Below are positions 21,957 through 33,995 of a stretch of DNA of 36,093 nucleotides, in pieces. The notes beneath the pieces are model-generated. The model was not told where the DNA came from, did not search any database, and saw nothing but the letters and a program-made list of their open reading frames with translations. The DNA is taken from positions 1-36,093 of the forward strand of contig JAYKXP010000287.1 of NCBI GenBank assembly GCA_037176845.1, read 5' to 3'. Each line of letters starts with the position of its first letter. The first letter of the stretch is position 1. The stretch is from Paramarasmius palmivorus. Its lineage: Eukaryota > Basidiomycota > Agaricomycetes > Agaricales > Marasmiaceae. The position numbers were made by a program, and so were the translations under genes.

Positions 21957-23883
21957 ATGCATAACCTCCTCGCAATGTATGTCTATCGACCGTCACTCCA
22001 GCTGTACTAACCTCGATATCTTTCCCGCTTACAGGCCACATACAGTTCAAACCCCCGTCTACGACAACTTACCCATCAAGGACCTCGTCAATATAAGAAT
22101 GCTGTCGAAAAATGCCTTCACGGAAATCAGCGAATACTGCCGACGTACCATGGGCCCCAGCGCGTTGTATAGCAGCTTTTTCCCAGACCAAGGAGACTGT
22201 AAAGCATTCCAAGCGATCCTCTGCGAAGCCGATGCACTCGTAACCTCCTTCGCTCTCGTATACATTCTCTCTCGACAACGACCAAAGCCAGCAGTATTAT
22301 ACATATATTCCCCCAGCAATAACGTCCACGAACTCGGAAGGTTCCTTTCGAAGCGCTCATTCAACTTCAACCCGCTACCCGAAAAACACGTGGGCACACA
22401 GATATTCCCAGCACAAGCAGAATCGTTCCATTTGGCATTGGAAACGGAACATAGAAAGCAACAGCCCAACACGGGAATCCTGGCAGACTTATGCGACGAT
22501 TCAACCGTATCTGGCGTATTCTGTTTCACAAAGAAGGACCAGACGATCTGTGTCGTAGGAACAAGAACCGAACCAGTGGAGGTAATACTGACCTTTCACT
22601 CGAGTAAGTCGCAAACCATCTCAAATCCATAATCAACCACTAACTGACCAAACTTAGCACTATTCATGAACGTAGCGACGGCAGATCGATTCATCAGCTT
22701 CTATCCGAAAACCTCCTTCATCGACTACCAAGCACTAATCCTGAAAAAACTCTCGCCTCTCACGCGTAGCGTTCTGGAGACCTTCGAAACTGACGGGTGG
22801 TCAAGTTTTAGCATCACCTCCGCTGTCCGGAGCATCGCCTCTGAAGACGAACTGTCACGCCAGACTCGCTGGGTGGGCGACAACCTATGTTGGACTACGA
22901 TTTTGGATACCGTGCAGGCCAGCCACGGTCGTTACAGATCCTTCAACGTATCATCGTGGCAGTTAACCTGTCCCGACATCGATTCCACTATAGTAACCCA
23001 CGAACGCCTGGAACACTTTTCTTTCCGCCACACTTATCCCCTCACATGGGAGGCTGAGAGAGCAGTGTGGGCCCATCCGTGTTTCTCCGAACTGGATCCC
23101 GACCTTCTCAGCAACGATACGGACTCCACCAACATCAAGGAAGACTCCGATATGGACGATTGCTGCAGCGACACATCGGAAAGGTAAACCACGAACTCAC
23201 TGTCGAGCCAAACGAGATGACTCACGATCTACACCGCTAGCTCAACAACAACCACGGATTCTCTTCTAGAAAGTGTAGAGGCAGATATGGCTCAATGCAA
23301 ATACGTCGTCACAACAAAAGCGTGTGGACATAGGTGAGCACCACTTTAACCTAATGCAGTGTAACGTTTCTCATCATACAGTAGAACTATCAACACTCAA
23401 GAAGACGTTGAACCTGCGTTAGTCGAATTCCTTGAAGGATTTTACCCGTTGATGAAGAATGCCCACCGAGCCAATCGAAATATGCACAAGATGAAGATCG
23501 ACTTCATGGCTCTCGACAACGCCTTTCCCATTCCACCCGATACAATATCTTTTCCTACTGGTCACGCTCTCGCTATTATTCTCCAAAGCGTGGAAGACGT
23601 CAGAAGAAGCGGAAGAAGCGGTTCCTCAGTCAAGGTACGTTTGGGCCCTTTACTTCATCACCATTTCACACTGACATAGAACCGGTTACAGTACACGCTC
23701 GACTTCACTATCGGAACTTTCACCAACAAGATAACAACTACCTGCATCATCGAAGTTCCCACTGCAGAGATGGAAAGAATTGAGGGCTACCTTGCAAGAG
23801 TATCCGTATGGTCTCAAGATCACATGTTGGAGGCAGGAGTTGTAATAAGGCTTGTTGCAAAACAGGACGTCCGTGGAAACTAA
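21957..23883 (+). CDS. F-box/nucleotidyltransferase-like agaricomycete protein, six exons; catalytic motif degenerate
   Basis: Exons 21957-21976 (20 nt), 22035-22603, 22658-23183, 23241-23333, 23382-23634 and 23692-23883 are phase-consistent, about 550 aa. The N-terminus has an F-box-like segment (LPIKDLVNIRMLSKNAF). The next part aligns with two broken copies in this window that carry a nucleotidyltransferase-type signature (VSGSAVV...SPSDLDVF); here the same places read LVTSFALVYI and AVLYIYSPSN, so GS and DLD are gone. Then comes LTFHSTLFMNVATADRFISF, an acidic stretch (EDSDMDDCCSDTSE), a Cys/His element (QCKYVVTTKACGH) and a C-terminal strand-rich domain ending VVIRLVAKQDVRGN. I recall basidiomycete proteins with a GS...DLDxY motif before an HSTxxMN segment; the function here is likely non-catalytic. 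Confidence 0.7.
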
Positions 23884-24051
23884 CAGTAGTTCGTTCGAAC
23901 AAATCTCCTTACCTAAGATAGAAAAGTACATCCAAATCAAAGTATCTTGATAGCTGATCGTTGGCTCCAAACCCACACCCCGATTTCAAACAATTTGAAC
24001 GAAAACAGTACGCAATCTTAATACAAATATTGTCTCTACGAGAAACCAAAG
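23884..24051. other. 3' flank of the 21957 gene
   Basis: Short spacer; the minus-strand open frames here are mostly shadows of the final exon of the plus-strand gene. Confidence 0.3.
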
Positions 24052-27000
24052 TTACAAGCTGGGATTCGTTTGGTCCACTGAAGAAGCCACAACACGGTGC
24101 CAAGTCCAGACAACCAGACTCTGCTTCCTACAAAGCACCACAACGAGATCCTTTGTATCGTACCCAGGCGGGGCGGAGGGACAGAAATAGTGCGCGTCGG
24201 TGGGTAGATCAACCTGAGGGATAGCTACTAGCAAATTCCAAGGAATCGCAGAAGTCCAACACGATGCATTGGGTCCTCCTAGGTAGCACGCAAAACTAGT
24301 CAAATCCTCCTGTCTGCTGGCTAGGAGATCGGTGACAAAAAAGCGAAACAAAACCCCTATCCACAAAACACTGAAGACTGGATTCCGGCTATATCAAGGC
24401 CATAGATGTCAGCGAAACGAAAGGTACAACAAGCAAACCCAAAACATACTTTTACGTCCAGCCTGGGAATCGACGACAGAGTACCCCATGCTTTTCCTTC
24501 CAATCCTGCACCTGACATTGCTTAGAACAATACGCCACTTGTAAACAGCCACTGCAAACTTTATACGGATCCTGCAAAACAGAAGCGGACGACAAACGAA
24601 AATCGAGTCAGCCAGTCATATAGAACGAAAAGGAAGCAGGATACACACATCCCTATTGTGACTATCACTAACTCGAAGTCCTTTACACTGAAAACCGAAA
24701 TCAGCGACTGCGACCACAATATAACAAAATTGTTACACGAACCTCAGTAGCTCCACAGGTCCTGCGAGAGGCATGTTTGTATGGCATTCGTGCGTACTCG
24801 ATGTACTCCTCCCGAACAGAAGTAACGATCTCGGCCCACTCTTCCCAAATATCAGCAATAGCCACGTCAATCCGGGTGATTTTCTTCGCGGCCTTAGTCG
24901 AAATCCGCAAGGCAGCAGGCGCTACAACCAGAGGAGGACAAGTGCGGACCAACAAAGCACGACATTCCCAACAACAAACGAGGCTCGTGCACAGATTATC
25001 GGTACAAAAGATCCCCCATGAAAAAACGCTCCGTCACCCAAGAATACGGGGCAAAAAAAGGTCTTAAACACCAGGAACACCCGCCACTAACGCGTCCCAA
25101 CATCCAACCAGCACACCCATCCCTACGAGCAACCAAAACAAGGAACGCATACACAACAAAAGCAGCCTGCCAATTGCATCCTATCCATGCACAAGCGAGT
25201 CCTTATGACCACTGCGAGCTTCAATCCTCACCTCCCGCAAAACAGTGCGAAAACAAGCCGTTATGCCACCGAGTCGTCGCATCGAGTAGGACTCTCGTAA
25301 CGACACCGAATAAAGATCATCAATGCGACTCCAAGAGTGTACAGCTCCGCCACGTTGTCCAAAACGCTGCCGATCGATAATACGACCCCACAACTTGGTT
25401 TACCGCCGCAGCCACGAAATCGATTTTGTCCGCAACTCCTGAGTAGCAATCACTACAACTCCTCGTTCCTCCCTCTTTCAAAACGTCCACCTTCCAATCA
25501 ATGAATAACAACTACTGCGATCGGGAGCAACACAAGACCCCTCTATGGAGGAGGCGGACCCAAACACCGATCTGAGAGAGAAAAAAACGAACCAGAAGCT
25601 CGATTCCAGAGAAGGCGTGAGAGCGGCGTGAAGGGTGGTGTTTGGACCAACGCGTACCGACGAAACCGAATATCGCGCAACATGCGTCGTACCAAGATCT
25701 GGAACGCATAAGGGGAGGACTAGCTTCTGCTTCCCCCCAAGAGAACGTGCTCCACAACTATCCAACACACAAACCACGCCAAATCAGATCCCAAAAGGGG
25801 CCCTTCGCATCCAACCCAGGGATGAAGAATAGACGCTGGACACACCCCAGTGTCACGAGGTAGCAGATAGAGCGAGTACAAACTCTGACAGCCTCGCCAT
25901 GCCGAGTGCAACCGAGTCTCAACAACGACATCCGGATCGCAGAGATTGGGAACGGAAGAACAAAGACCGCCATGAAACGTGCCCGAAGCACATTTGGATC
26001 CGATGACCTCGCCATAGCTTTCAAATGTTCATAGAGCGACACGATCCCCACTACAAGGCAAAATGTTACCCAAGAAAGTACGAAAAAAAACAAACACGCA
26101 CTAGAAGGAAACGAATACCAAGAACTCGAGTGGGCACCACAAACCACACCTCCTTTTGTAGACTTTCCATCCCGTACGCCCTAAACCTTCACCCTAAAGG
26201 TATCGTCGATATGCTCCATCCTTTCCGCAGAGCGAGAACAGCAAGAAACCAGAGCAAGAGCAGATGCTCCAATAAAAACCATCGTGACAGTTTTCCGCAC
26301 GTAGGTATCAATGGACAACAAAAACCAGTAATGCTGTGTAACCAGAGCCACAATCCTTTCAGTCAAAAGTATACCGACTGAGGCCACGAGCAACAGCACC
26401 TTTCGTAATGCACCTAAACTCCCGAATAACAGAGGGTAAAAACATCGAACTATATCAAGATCCTGTCGTCGAATACCAGAAAACAACCTTTGAAGAAAAC
26501 CACATATGTCAGTAGAGCATACCTCGATCAAGTATTTCATAACGAGGGAAAGTAGAGAAGCAACCAGAGAGTCATGGAAAACGATACCGAAGAACTGGAC
26601 GTGACATCACAAATCCCACAATGTCATAATATTCGACCTAATCACGTTCCTCAAAATTTAAATTTTTTTTTTTTTTGGGGCTAGACACCCTTACAACAAG
26701 CCCCGCCTGATCCATGTAATCCTCGCACCAAGTCCACGCAGTAATCTCCTTCAGGATCCCCCCCAACCTCTCCCGCGCAAGAACAACTGTCACATACGTA
26801 GTAGTGATAAGCTTTCGTTCACTATCCACGACGCCAAATTGAATAGCGATCTAACCCCCCCCCCCTTAATGTCAATCAAACCGCTCAACAGAACGAAGAG
26901 AAACAAACCACTTACGTCGACATCTTCACAAAGACCAGGCACATCAAAATATCTATCTTCCAGACATTGAAGGAGCATAGTGCAACATGTCCGGTAGGAT

Positions 27001-27200
27001 ACCACAAAGAAGGGTCCTGGCTAGCCCTAAACGCTTTCAAGCCCGCGAAACCATTTCTGAGCTTTACCATAGGCCAGCTGCTGCAGTACTCCTCAACGAG
27101 CAAGGGATATAGTCCGAGCAAAAAGTCAACGACTACGGCATCCAACTTCGAAGGAGGCAGCCACAACCTGCAAAAGAATGAGCATCCTAATTCCACACGA
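24052..27200 (-). pseudogene. Exon-like minus-strand fragments, one or more decayed or unresolved genes
   Basis: Protein-like segments lie on the minus strand in this order: LWLPPSKLDAVVVDFLLGLY (about 27.17 kb), TTTYVTVVLARERLGGILKE (26.8 kb), RLFSGIRRQDLDIVRCFYPL and VRKTVTMVFIGASALALVSC (26.5-26.2 kb, possibly a membrane helix), HLKAMARSSDPNVLRARFMA (26.0 kb), ITRIDVAIADIWEEWAEIVT (24.85 kb), YLGGPNASCWTSAIPWNLLV (24.27 kb). Several are followed by plausible donors, but I could not chain them into one phase-consistent protein. A T homopolymer of about 16 bases (near 26,662) and a C homopolymer of about 13 (near 26,854) interrupt the region. It could be one large many-exon gene, several genes, or pseudogenes. 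No family recognised. The + strand is extremely A+C rich here. Confidence 0.35.
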
Positions 27201-27489
27201 CGAAAAAGGATGTATCGAGGGAAACCACACGCACCTTATGAAAAACACCGCGTTGTGCTGCCACGTTAGCCCAATACCATGTAAGAGGATCCAGGTCACC
27301 CTGACCGAATACCTCACTTCACCAAAGATCAATATCTATTTCACCACAAGCGAGATATCCATACCTGAATCGTCCTTCCCTAGGTTCGGCATTAAGAACC
27401 GTCGTCATCATCTCCACAGCAATAGCCAGCTTATCAGCGCGGACACAGAGGTCATGCCTACGGCGTCCAAAGGCAAACCTCGACGCGTC

Positions 27490-28695
27490 AAGACGACCTC
27501 TCTTCCATGCAGCTGAAGCAAGGATGGTGCCAAACGGACAACATTGCATTCCAGGTCGTGACAAACGACTTCTGCAGCAAAGGATTGTCCATTCTATTCT
27601 TCAACAGTAGCGTCGCCGACTGGCAATGCAGAAGTGAGCTGCCATACAGCAGCCAACAACGCCCAATGAAGAACACCTGCATTAGGAAGCCCAGGCAAAG
27701 AAGGCAGCCTGACGAATCCAACAATGGACGATCACTCACCCATCGCATATTTCCAGAAATCTCAGACCACGGGTGAAGAAAATACTTCCGCGGAAATATC
27801 ATCGTAGATTCCCATCCTCGAGAGCTTCGTTACTTCTGACGACCCAGATCCACAGATCAGTTGGGTACCTTGCTTCAAGTATAACGCACGATAAGAAACA
27901 AAGGACGCTAATGGGTAGAGCGATATGACCTCTGTGGCAGTCGCCACATTCATACAAGTGCTGCCCAGTAATACACCATTCAGCAAAACAAACAACAAGC
28001 AATCAACGAAGTCCTCACTTGAATAGAACCCCATTAACCTCGACGGAGGGCTCGGTCCTAGCGGCCACCAACTGCACTTTCGTGCGAGCCCTCATTCACG
28101 AAATTGAACACGCCTGCAAATTGTCGTGAACTCATATCTATCCGCCACTGTACCGTATTCGGAGTGCATATTTCAGCGATTCCAGCCTAACGGCTGTTTC
28201 AAAATCAGCATGCTGCTCTTCGCTGAGCTTCACCCCGCTAACCACGACGTGGCCAAAGGAACATAACGAATACCCGACGTCCATCAAGAACCGACCCAAA
28301 CGGACGAATGGCGCAGATGGACGAAGACATCGAGATCAGATGGACCGAAACAACAGCGTCCTGGACAAAAACTGGAAACGACTGCCGACCCGGATACACA
28401 AGCCCTTCTGTCTGAGAAAGCACAGCTCGAAAAGACTCTATTTCCGCGACACAACATCGAAGAACCTCCCATACAACCGATGCAAACTGAATATGGTTCC
28501 CTCTATCGAAGCTCGAGCTGACGGATGGTGCGCGAGAGAGACTTGAGCTTAGTGGCCAAGTCGACGGAGACAAACGTCGAACAGGGACGTTTCTGTAACA
28601 AGTAGCCTACCAAAGGATCAAAACCAGTCACATACGCAGTCTGCCAAATGAAAAAGAATTTAAAAGATAACTCACAACGTAGCCAAAGGATCCAT
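27490..28695 (-). pseudogene. Broken paralogue 2 of the F-box/nucleotidyltransferase-like gene
   Basis: Matching pieces occur in the same order as in the 21957-23883 gene but in changing frames: short first exon MDPLAT ending at a GTGAGT donor (start 28695), an F-box-like VSVDLATKLKSLSRTIRQLE, ESFRAVLSQTEGLV, then VSGSAVVSSF and GPSDLDVFV (intact GS...DLD signature), GVFNFVNEGS, ARTEPSVEVNGVLF, an intron at the same place as in the intact copy, CMNVATATEVISLYPLASFV, then MRWVSDR and FVTTWNAMLSVWHHPCF (against LTWEAERAVWAHPCF). At least three frame changes without usable splice sites indicate a pseudogene. The 3' part beyond 27.49 kb is lost or unrecognised; a 27.3-27.5 kb exon-like frame (ADKLAIAVEMMTTVLNAEPR) could belong to it or to the next region. 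Confidence 0.65.
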
Positions 28696-29419
28696 TTCGA
28701 GGGCAGATTCGGATGTAAAAGAAGAACCCAAAGAGATGAAAGCTTTTAAACCACAACCGCATCCTTGCCGACCATGTCCACACGCGCACCCTGTCAATTA
28801 GAGTATGACTCGACCGCATATGTTTTATTGAGCATCAAGAAATTAACAAGAAAACTGCTCGGCACACGTTACTCAACGAAACAAGGTCCATACTCGCATC
28901 CACCTAAACGACCTACTAAACTGCTTCCACAACTAACATCCAATCCAGTTTCCAATCATCCGCCCAAAAAACCCAATCAACAATGTCGTCCTAAACTGCA
29001 TCTGCATGCTCAGACGGTATACGAAAAACACACGACGTGCACACAGACTGTGCCGAAGAGTCATATGTAAACGCCACCGATCAAACTAAACATCATCAGT
29101 TACGGAGACAAGCGAAAAACACACACCACACTTACATCCACCTCTTCCTTTTCCCACAGACCAGACCACGCAACATCAGTAAGACACCGAAGGATCGCCC
29201 GCTAACTGGGAAACGCGGAAGGAACAGAGATGCCAGTCACATCCGGAGGGCAACAATCCCTGGCCCTTCGAAAGCCGTTCGCAGTTTCTCCATCACGACA
29301 CCACGGCGATGGTCTTCATCCATGAGCAAGTACAAGCCAGACAAGTAGTCGAATATCACAGCTTCAGGTGAATGAGGTGGTTCACACTTCCTAAATCGAA
29401 TCAGCTAAAGATTACATGA
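28696..29419. other. Non-coding-looking spacer between two pseudogenes
   Basis: Extremely A+C-rich on the + strand (28921-28980 has only 3 G in 60). Plus frames are open mainly because T is rare. No splice logic, repeat or RNA gene recognised. Confidence 0.4.
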
Positions 29420-31050
29420 CGACGGTATCAACACACAGATGACTGCAATCCATGGATTAAAGCCACTAGTATAGCGCCAAATCTCCATTCCATCCCACTG
29501 AGACACTGTAAAGGTATATAAAAACAAGCGGAAAACAGTACGAAGAAAGACTCACACTGACGAAACATCAGACAAATAAAAGACGACTCAGTATCGGACC
29601 CCTCACCGTCACCCAACTCCATTTCAACTCCATTTCACCAGGCACTGTACAACCATCGACGTTTTCACAAGTCGACCAGCGTCCAAATCCGCAAATGTAT
29701 CTCCAACTTCGGAGCTTTCACCCCCCAACCACAACCGTAAGAGCTGATGATCCCACTGTCCTGCTCTCCTCTGACGCAGAAGCCACCCCATCCGGCCGCA
29801 CTCCTGACACCACTTCAAACGACGCTATCCAGATATCTAATGACTACCATACACGAGTCTCTTCAATCCACGCGAAACAAGAATGTTCTCTGACTGCCAG
29901 CTCTGCTTCTGAATGCACAAAGCATGGCCTAGCCAGATCCTCCTATCCAGTCTGGACACGGCCAAACCAACGACACTCTCTCCCAAACAATACAAATGCC
30001 AGGAAGTGACACGAAGATAGAAAGTCAAGCGGAAGGCATTGGGAGGCTAGGCAAAGGAGGCAAGATAATGAATCCAACAATGCCCATCGCCGAACCAACG
30101 CCGCTTATGACAGCTCGGAATCCGACGAGAGATACTGAACACCAGTCAACATATCCACCGATGCCCAACCCTCTACTCTCGTATTTAGCACTGTGTATCA
30201 ACTGCACGAGAACCATGTTTTGAAGTACACACGCTCTGTTCTCGACAAAAGAACGTCCACGGATAAAGAGAGACGACCTCAGTGGCGTGACACTGTTCAG
30301 GACCAGCGTACCAAATAATTGACGTTCATGATCAACGAAAAATTCAGGCAAAAAGCACTCATACACTTACTAGAATAAAAACTCAAGATGACAGCAACGG
30401 GCTCCTCCAAAGCAGCGATTCACATTGAACCTTCATCCCATCTTTGTGACGAAAGTTGAAGACACCCGGCAATACTAGCGAATTTGTACCGATCAGCGAC
30501 ATTTCCCGTTTTGGCTTCGCCTTCATAAACTCGTCCAGGACCGCAGACGGAAAAACTAGAAGGCATGCACTCTTCGCTCTACGCTTCTTGCCGTCCATGA
30601 CCAGTCTTGAGAGGTCAAAAACGAGTAATCGCGGTCCAGGAAGAAGTTGCCCATGCGAAATCGTAGACTGTTTCGTGACAAAGACATCCAAATCCGATGG
30701 GGAAAAAAGACCGCGAGACAAAAAGATACTGCACCACCGCGGACCCCGAGACCAAAGCCCCGTCTCCAACTGCAGCAGTCGAAAGCTGGAAATGTCGTCC
30801 GGGGTTTCGAGAAACCGTCCGTAAAGTTTTGCCTATACCGAAGTAGACTTCTTCGTAAAACAGAACCTGACCACGAATGCGCACGAGAAACTCGCTTCAA
30901 TCTAGCCAGAACACTCTGGAGAAGCCAAATGAAAAAAGACGTGAAGAAACGACTGTAAGACTTTAGAGAGTATGAGCAAGGGAGACGGGGATGAAAAACG
31001 TAAAACTCACAAGAACAGGAACCGATCCAACACAGAGCGATGAAAAGAGT
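29420..31050 (-). pseudogene. Broken paralogue 3 of the F-box/nucleotidyltransferase-like gene
   Basis: Pieces in family order on the minus strand: GALVSGSAVVQYL in one frame, RGLFSPSDLDVFVTKQ in the next (30.65-30.77 kb), PGVFNFRHKDGMKVQ, then IAALEEPVAVILSFYSS in another frame (30.38-30.43 kb) followed by a GTAAGT donor exactly where the intact copy has its second intron, then ATEVVSLYPWTFF (about 30.25-30.29 kb), and an acidic GDGEGSDTESSF segment near 29.58 kb. Frame changes and loss of the conserved MNVA start of the third exon mark it as a pseudogene. It keeps the GS...DLD signature missing from the intact copy. Confidence 0.6.
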
Positions 31051-31550
31051 CAAAAAGATACGCTACTTATAGCAAGTCTGGGAGGTACGAAGACAGAACG
31101 AATCCTTGCTATGGCAAGTCGAAGAGAACAAGGAGACGAGACGCACCTTATCTGACTTGTGCACACGGCTCTCAAGATCCAAAACGGTATGGCCGCTGCG
31201 ACCGCCGAAAAAGGAAGAGACCAGATTTCGCCGAAGTGCAACAAACAGGTCGAGCAGAAAGATAACAAACAATGAGGATGGGGTGGAGACCAAAAACAAA
31301 CAACAAAAAGGTGGAGAAGCATCAGAATCGCAGGAACAGAGCACCAACGCAACAGAGGAAAACCAAAACGGCTGCCATCACGAAAAAACGTGGAGTCAAG
31401 CGCAGGAAGAAGCAACAAAACCAAAAAGGATCATCTTTCGTGGGAAAAAGGCCGTGGGAGCAATTTGTCGAATAGCAAAGGGAGACCAAGCGAAAAAGCC
31501 ACCATAAGAACGATTTCTTCAATAACATTCCGAACTCGTAATGTGCATCT
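31051..31550. other. A-rich (purine-rich + strand) spacer
   Basis: Long open frames on both strands (for example + 31106-31507 without an ATG start) reflect biased composition. No support for a gene. Confidence 0.35.
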
Positions 31551-32500
31551 CTAGTTCCCACCAGCTGGTCTACATAATCCCCTCCAATCAAGATTCATCT
31601 CGGTGAGACGTGGGATATGGCCCGATAATGAGGAAGGTGATGATTGTGGCAGGCTCTTTGAGGCTGTCGCAGGGTGACGTGGAAGAAGATGGAGAAACAC
31701 AGGCGGCTGCTGAGAGTGCCTCCAAGCACGTCCAGAGCCAATTCTTAGTCGTCTTCCCAAGAACAAGAGTTGGCCAAGAGTGAGAGACTCGAGCATTGGA
31801 AATGCACGTAAAAAGTCAAGAGTTTGACCGATCGAACGTGTACACCATTGTGCCGACAGTTCGAGAATGGTGATGGCAGAGAAAGAGCGTTTCATGCAGT
31901 CAAGCTCCTCGGTGAGTATGTGGTTGGGATACCACAATGGCTGGATGGAGAGAAACCTGCATCGAGAATAGAAGGACTGGGCGAGAGTGTTTTGCCAACC
32001 GTACTAATCCAATATTTCCAACAAAGGAGTTGACACTCCGCCCATATTCCTTCAGTCGGTGATTTTGCTGCGCAACGTCTCCACGGGGATGAAAGAAATA
32101 GGGCCTGACATTTCGCACATCTCTACCACTGTGTAGATTGATGTGGAATTGTCGCGCCACGTCAAGGAACGTCGAGGGAAGGGGGAAGGTTGCAAGAAGA
32201 TCGCGAAGAGCACGAGCGCGCGAGGCATCAAGAATGGTCAAAACAGCTTGTGCTACCCAGAAACGGCTTCGTGGGGTCCAATCTCTGCCAACCAGCGCAG
32301 CCGCGTTGAACATGACGAGTTGAGGCTGAGTGAGAACCAGCCTGTGATTCCGGTCATCGTAAATGAGTTCGTTCAAAACCAAGGTAATCGATGATTTCGT
32401 TGACAGATCAACTGCAAATTAAAGAATTCCTGGGGAGCACCGTGAATGTGAATTCAACTCATTACCGTCGATAGATAACTCACCGACTGGGATCTGGGAG
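31551..32500 (-). CDS. F-box/LRR-like protein of agaricomycete type
   Basis: An F-box-like start region (LVLNELIYDDRNHRLVLTQP, then AALVGRDWTPRSRFW) is followed by a helical segment, RSVNSFVGNIGLVRFLSIQP across a 51-base intron at about 31,975-32,025, and LRR-like steps (FSAITILELSAQW, LRAFPMLESLTLGQ, PRLTEMNLDW). This order is typical of F-box proteins that recruit targets to SCF ubiquitin ligases; the general class is inferred from recall. The frame ends at 31551 after a low-complexity Pro/Ser stretch, so the C-terminus may be truncated or frameshifted near 31.75 kb. An upstream exon ending near 32,480 at a GTGAGT donor is likely; the start codon was not fixed. Base composition is ordinary, unlike the region to its left. 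Confidence 0.6.
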
Positions 32501-33760
32501 AAATGGCAATTAGACGGATCGGTCCATAGTAGCCAACAACGATGCGAGGGAAAGAATGGAATGACTCGGAACTGATATCGTGAACGTTGTGGGCTTTCTT
32601 TATTAGTAACTTCGCTGAGTAGTATCAGTACTCTAGAGAGACGATGATGACGTGAAAATGTTTATAATGACGCGAGAAAATATACAAAAAAACTTTGTAA
32701 CTGAGACTATTCATATAATACAGACATTTTGATATCCGATTTTCTGAAAGTGTAGTGGGTGAGACGCTATATCTATATAGCAGAATGTGACGCCTACACT
32801 ATCCTAAATGTAGGGAAGCGAATCTGGTGTTCAAAGCGAGCTGAGCTCAACTAACAGAGAGGAGCCGGAGTCGAAAAAGCACACTCATGCGCTATGTCTG
32901 GTTTGCAGCCAGTTGTCCTTCAGCGTCATTGGCAACCTCGATAGTGGACGAAAGAGTCAACAGAGCCGAGAGACATGGTGTAGTGATAGTAAACGGCAGG
33001 GGGATCCATCTTGGAAAGGAATGACAGCACGACAACAAAAGGCCCGACAAATCCGATCTCATTCTCCTTTTTGCCGAGCAAAACCCGACGTTTCTCGTTG
33101 CTTCCCGGGACAAGGCTGAGACGGATCACGTGGCACTGAGTGGCACGTAAAACAGGTCAGGGCGCTGGAGGGATTTCGCGAGTGCAATCGGTTTCCTCTT
33201 GTAGACGTACAAGAAGAGCGAATGTAATGGAAGGAGTCCTTCCACGATTCATAATATGCATGGTCCCGGTTCCGAGAGGCAGACCGGCTTGGGACAATGT
33301 ATTGCTGGAATTTGGCTGGGCCCCATGTAGTCAACGCATGCATGTGTCCGGTTGAGGAATTTCCGGGCAGCACTGACGAGAGGCTTGTCGTTATCGGGAC
33401 CGTCAGCCCAGGCAGTGTCGTTGGGAGCACATCAGGTCGGCTCTGTGGATAACCCAGTGTTCCGTGGCAGGTCTGGACTGCTTGCCACCTGTCAGTAAGT
33501 TTTAGGGTAAGGATCAAGGTACGTATACAGTATGAGACACTTCACATCCACCTCAACGATTACTCTCGGTCCTTCAGCGTGAGTTCCATGCAGCAGCGCA
33601 GGTACGGCAGGACTTGAAGACTGAGGAGGCAAGCAGGACCCGATAAAAAATTTTTCGACATTGATAGATGAACGTCGCCATTGGGGAAGGAAGAAAGCCT
33701 GCGTGAGAAATTAATCAGTACGATAGGGTCATCTAGGTACCCAGAAACCACATGGACTTA
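32501..33760. other. Region without a supportable gene
   Basis: The longest frame (minus 33059-33517, 152 codons) is Ser/Pro/Thr-rich with no family resemblance or splice pattern. AT-rich stretch at 32.6-32.8 kb. No RNA gene or repeat identified. Confidence 0.4.
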
Positions 33761-33918
33761 AAACACCACGGGGGGTGTGGGGGGGGGGGTGGGGGGCGAG
33801 TGAGCGACGCGAGTATAAAGGAGGCTGAAAGAGGGAAGCGGGTGAGTAGGGTGGCCCTAGCACTACTGAAACTGATGCAAGCGCCATTAGAGTTAGGAAA
33901 AAAATATTTAAATAAGAA

Positions 33919-33995
<77 letters not shown>

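Noticed and set aside
31106..31507. 133-codon charged plus-strand ORF
   Set aside because: No ATG start, no splice logic; A-rich composition removes stops. The antisense frame is equally open.
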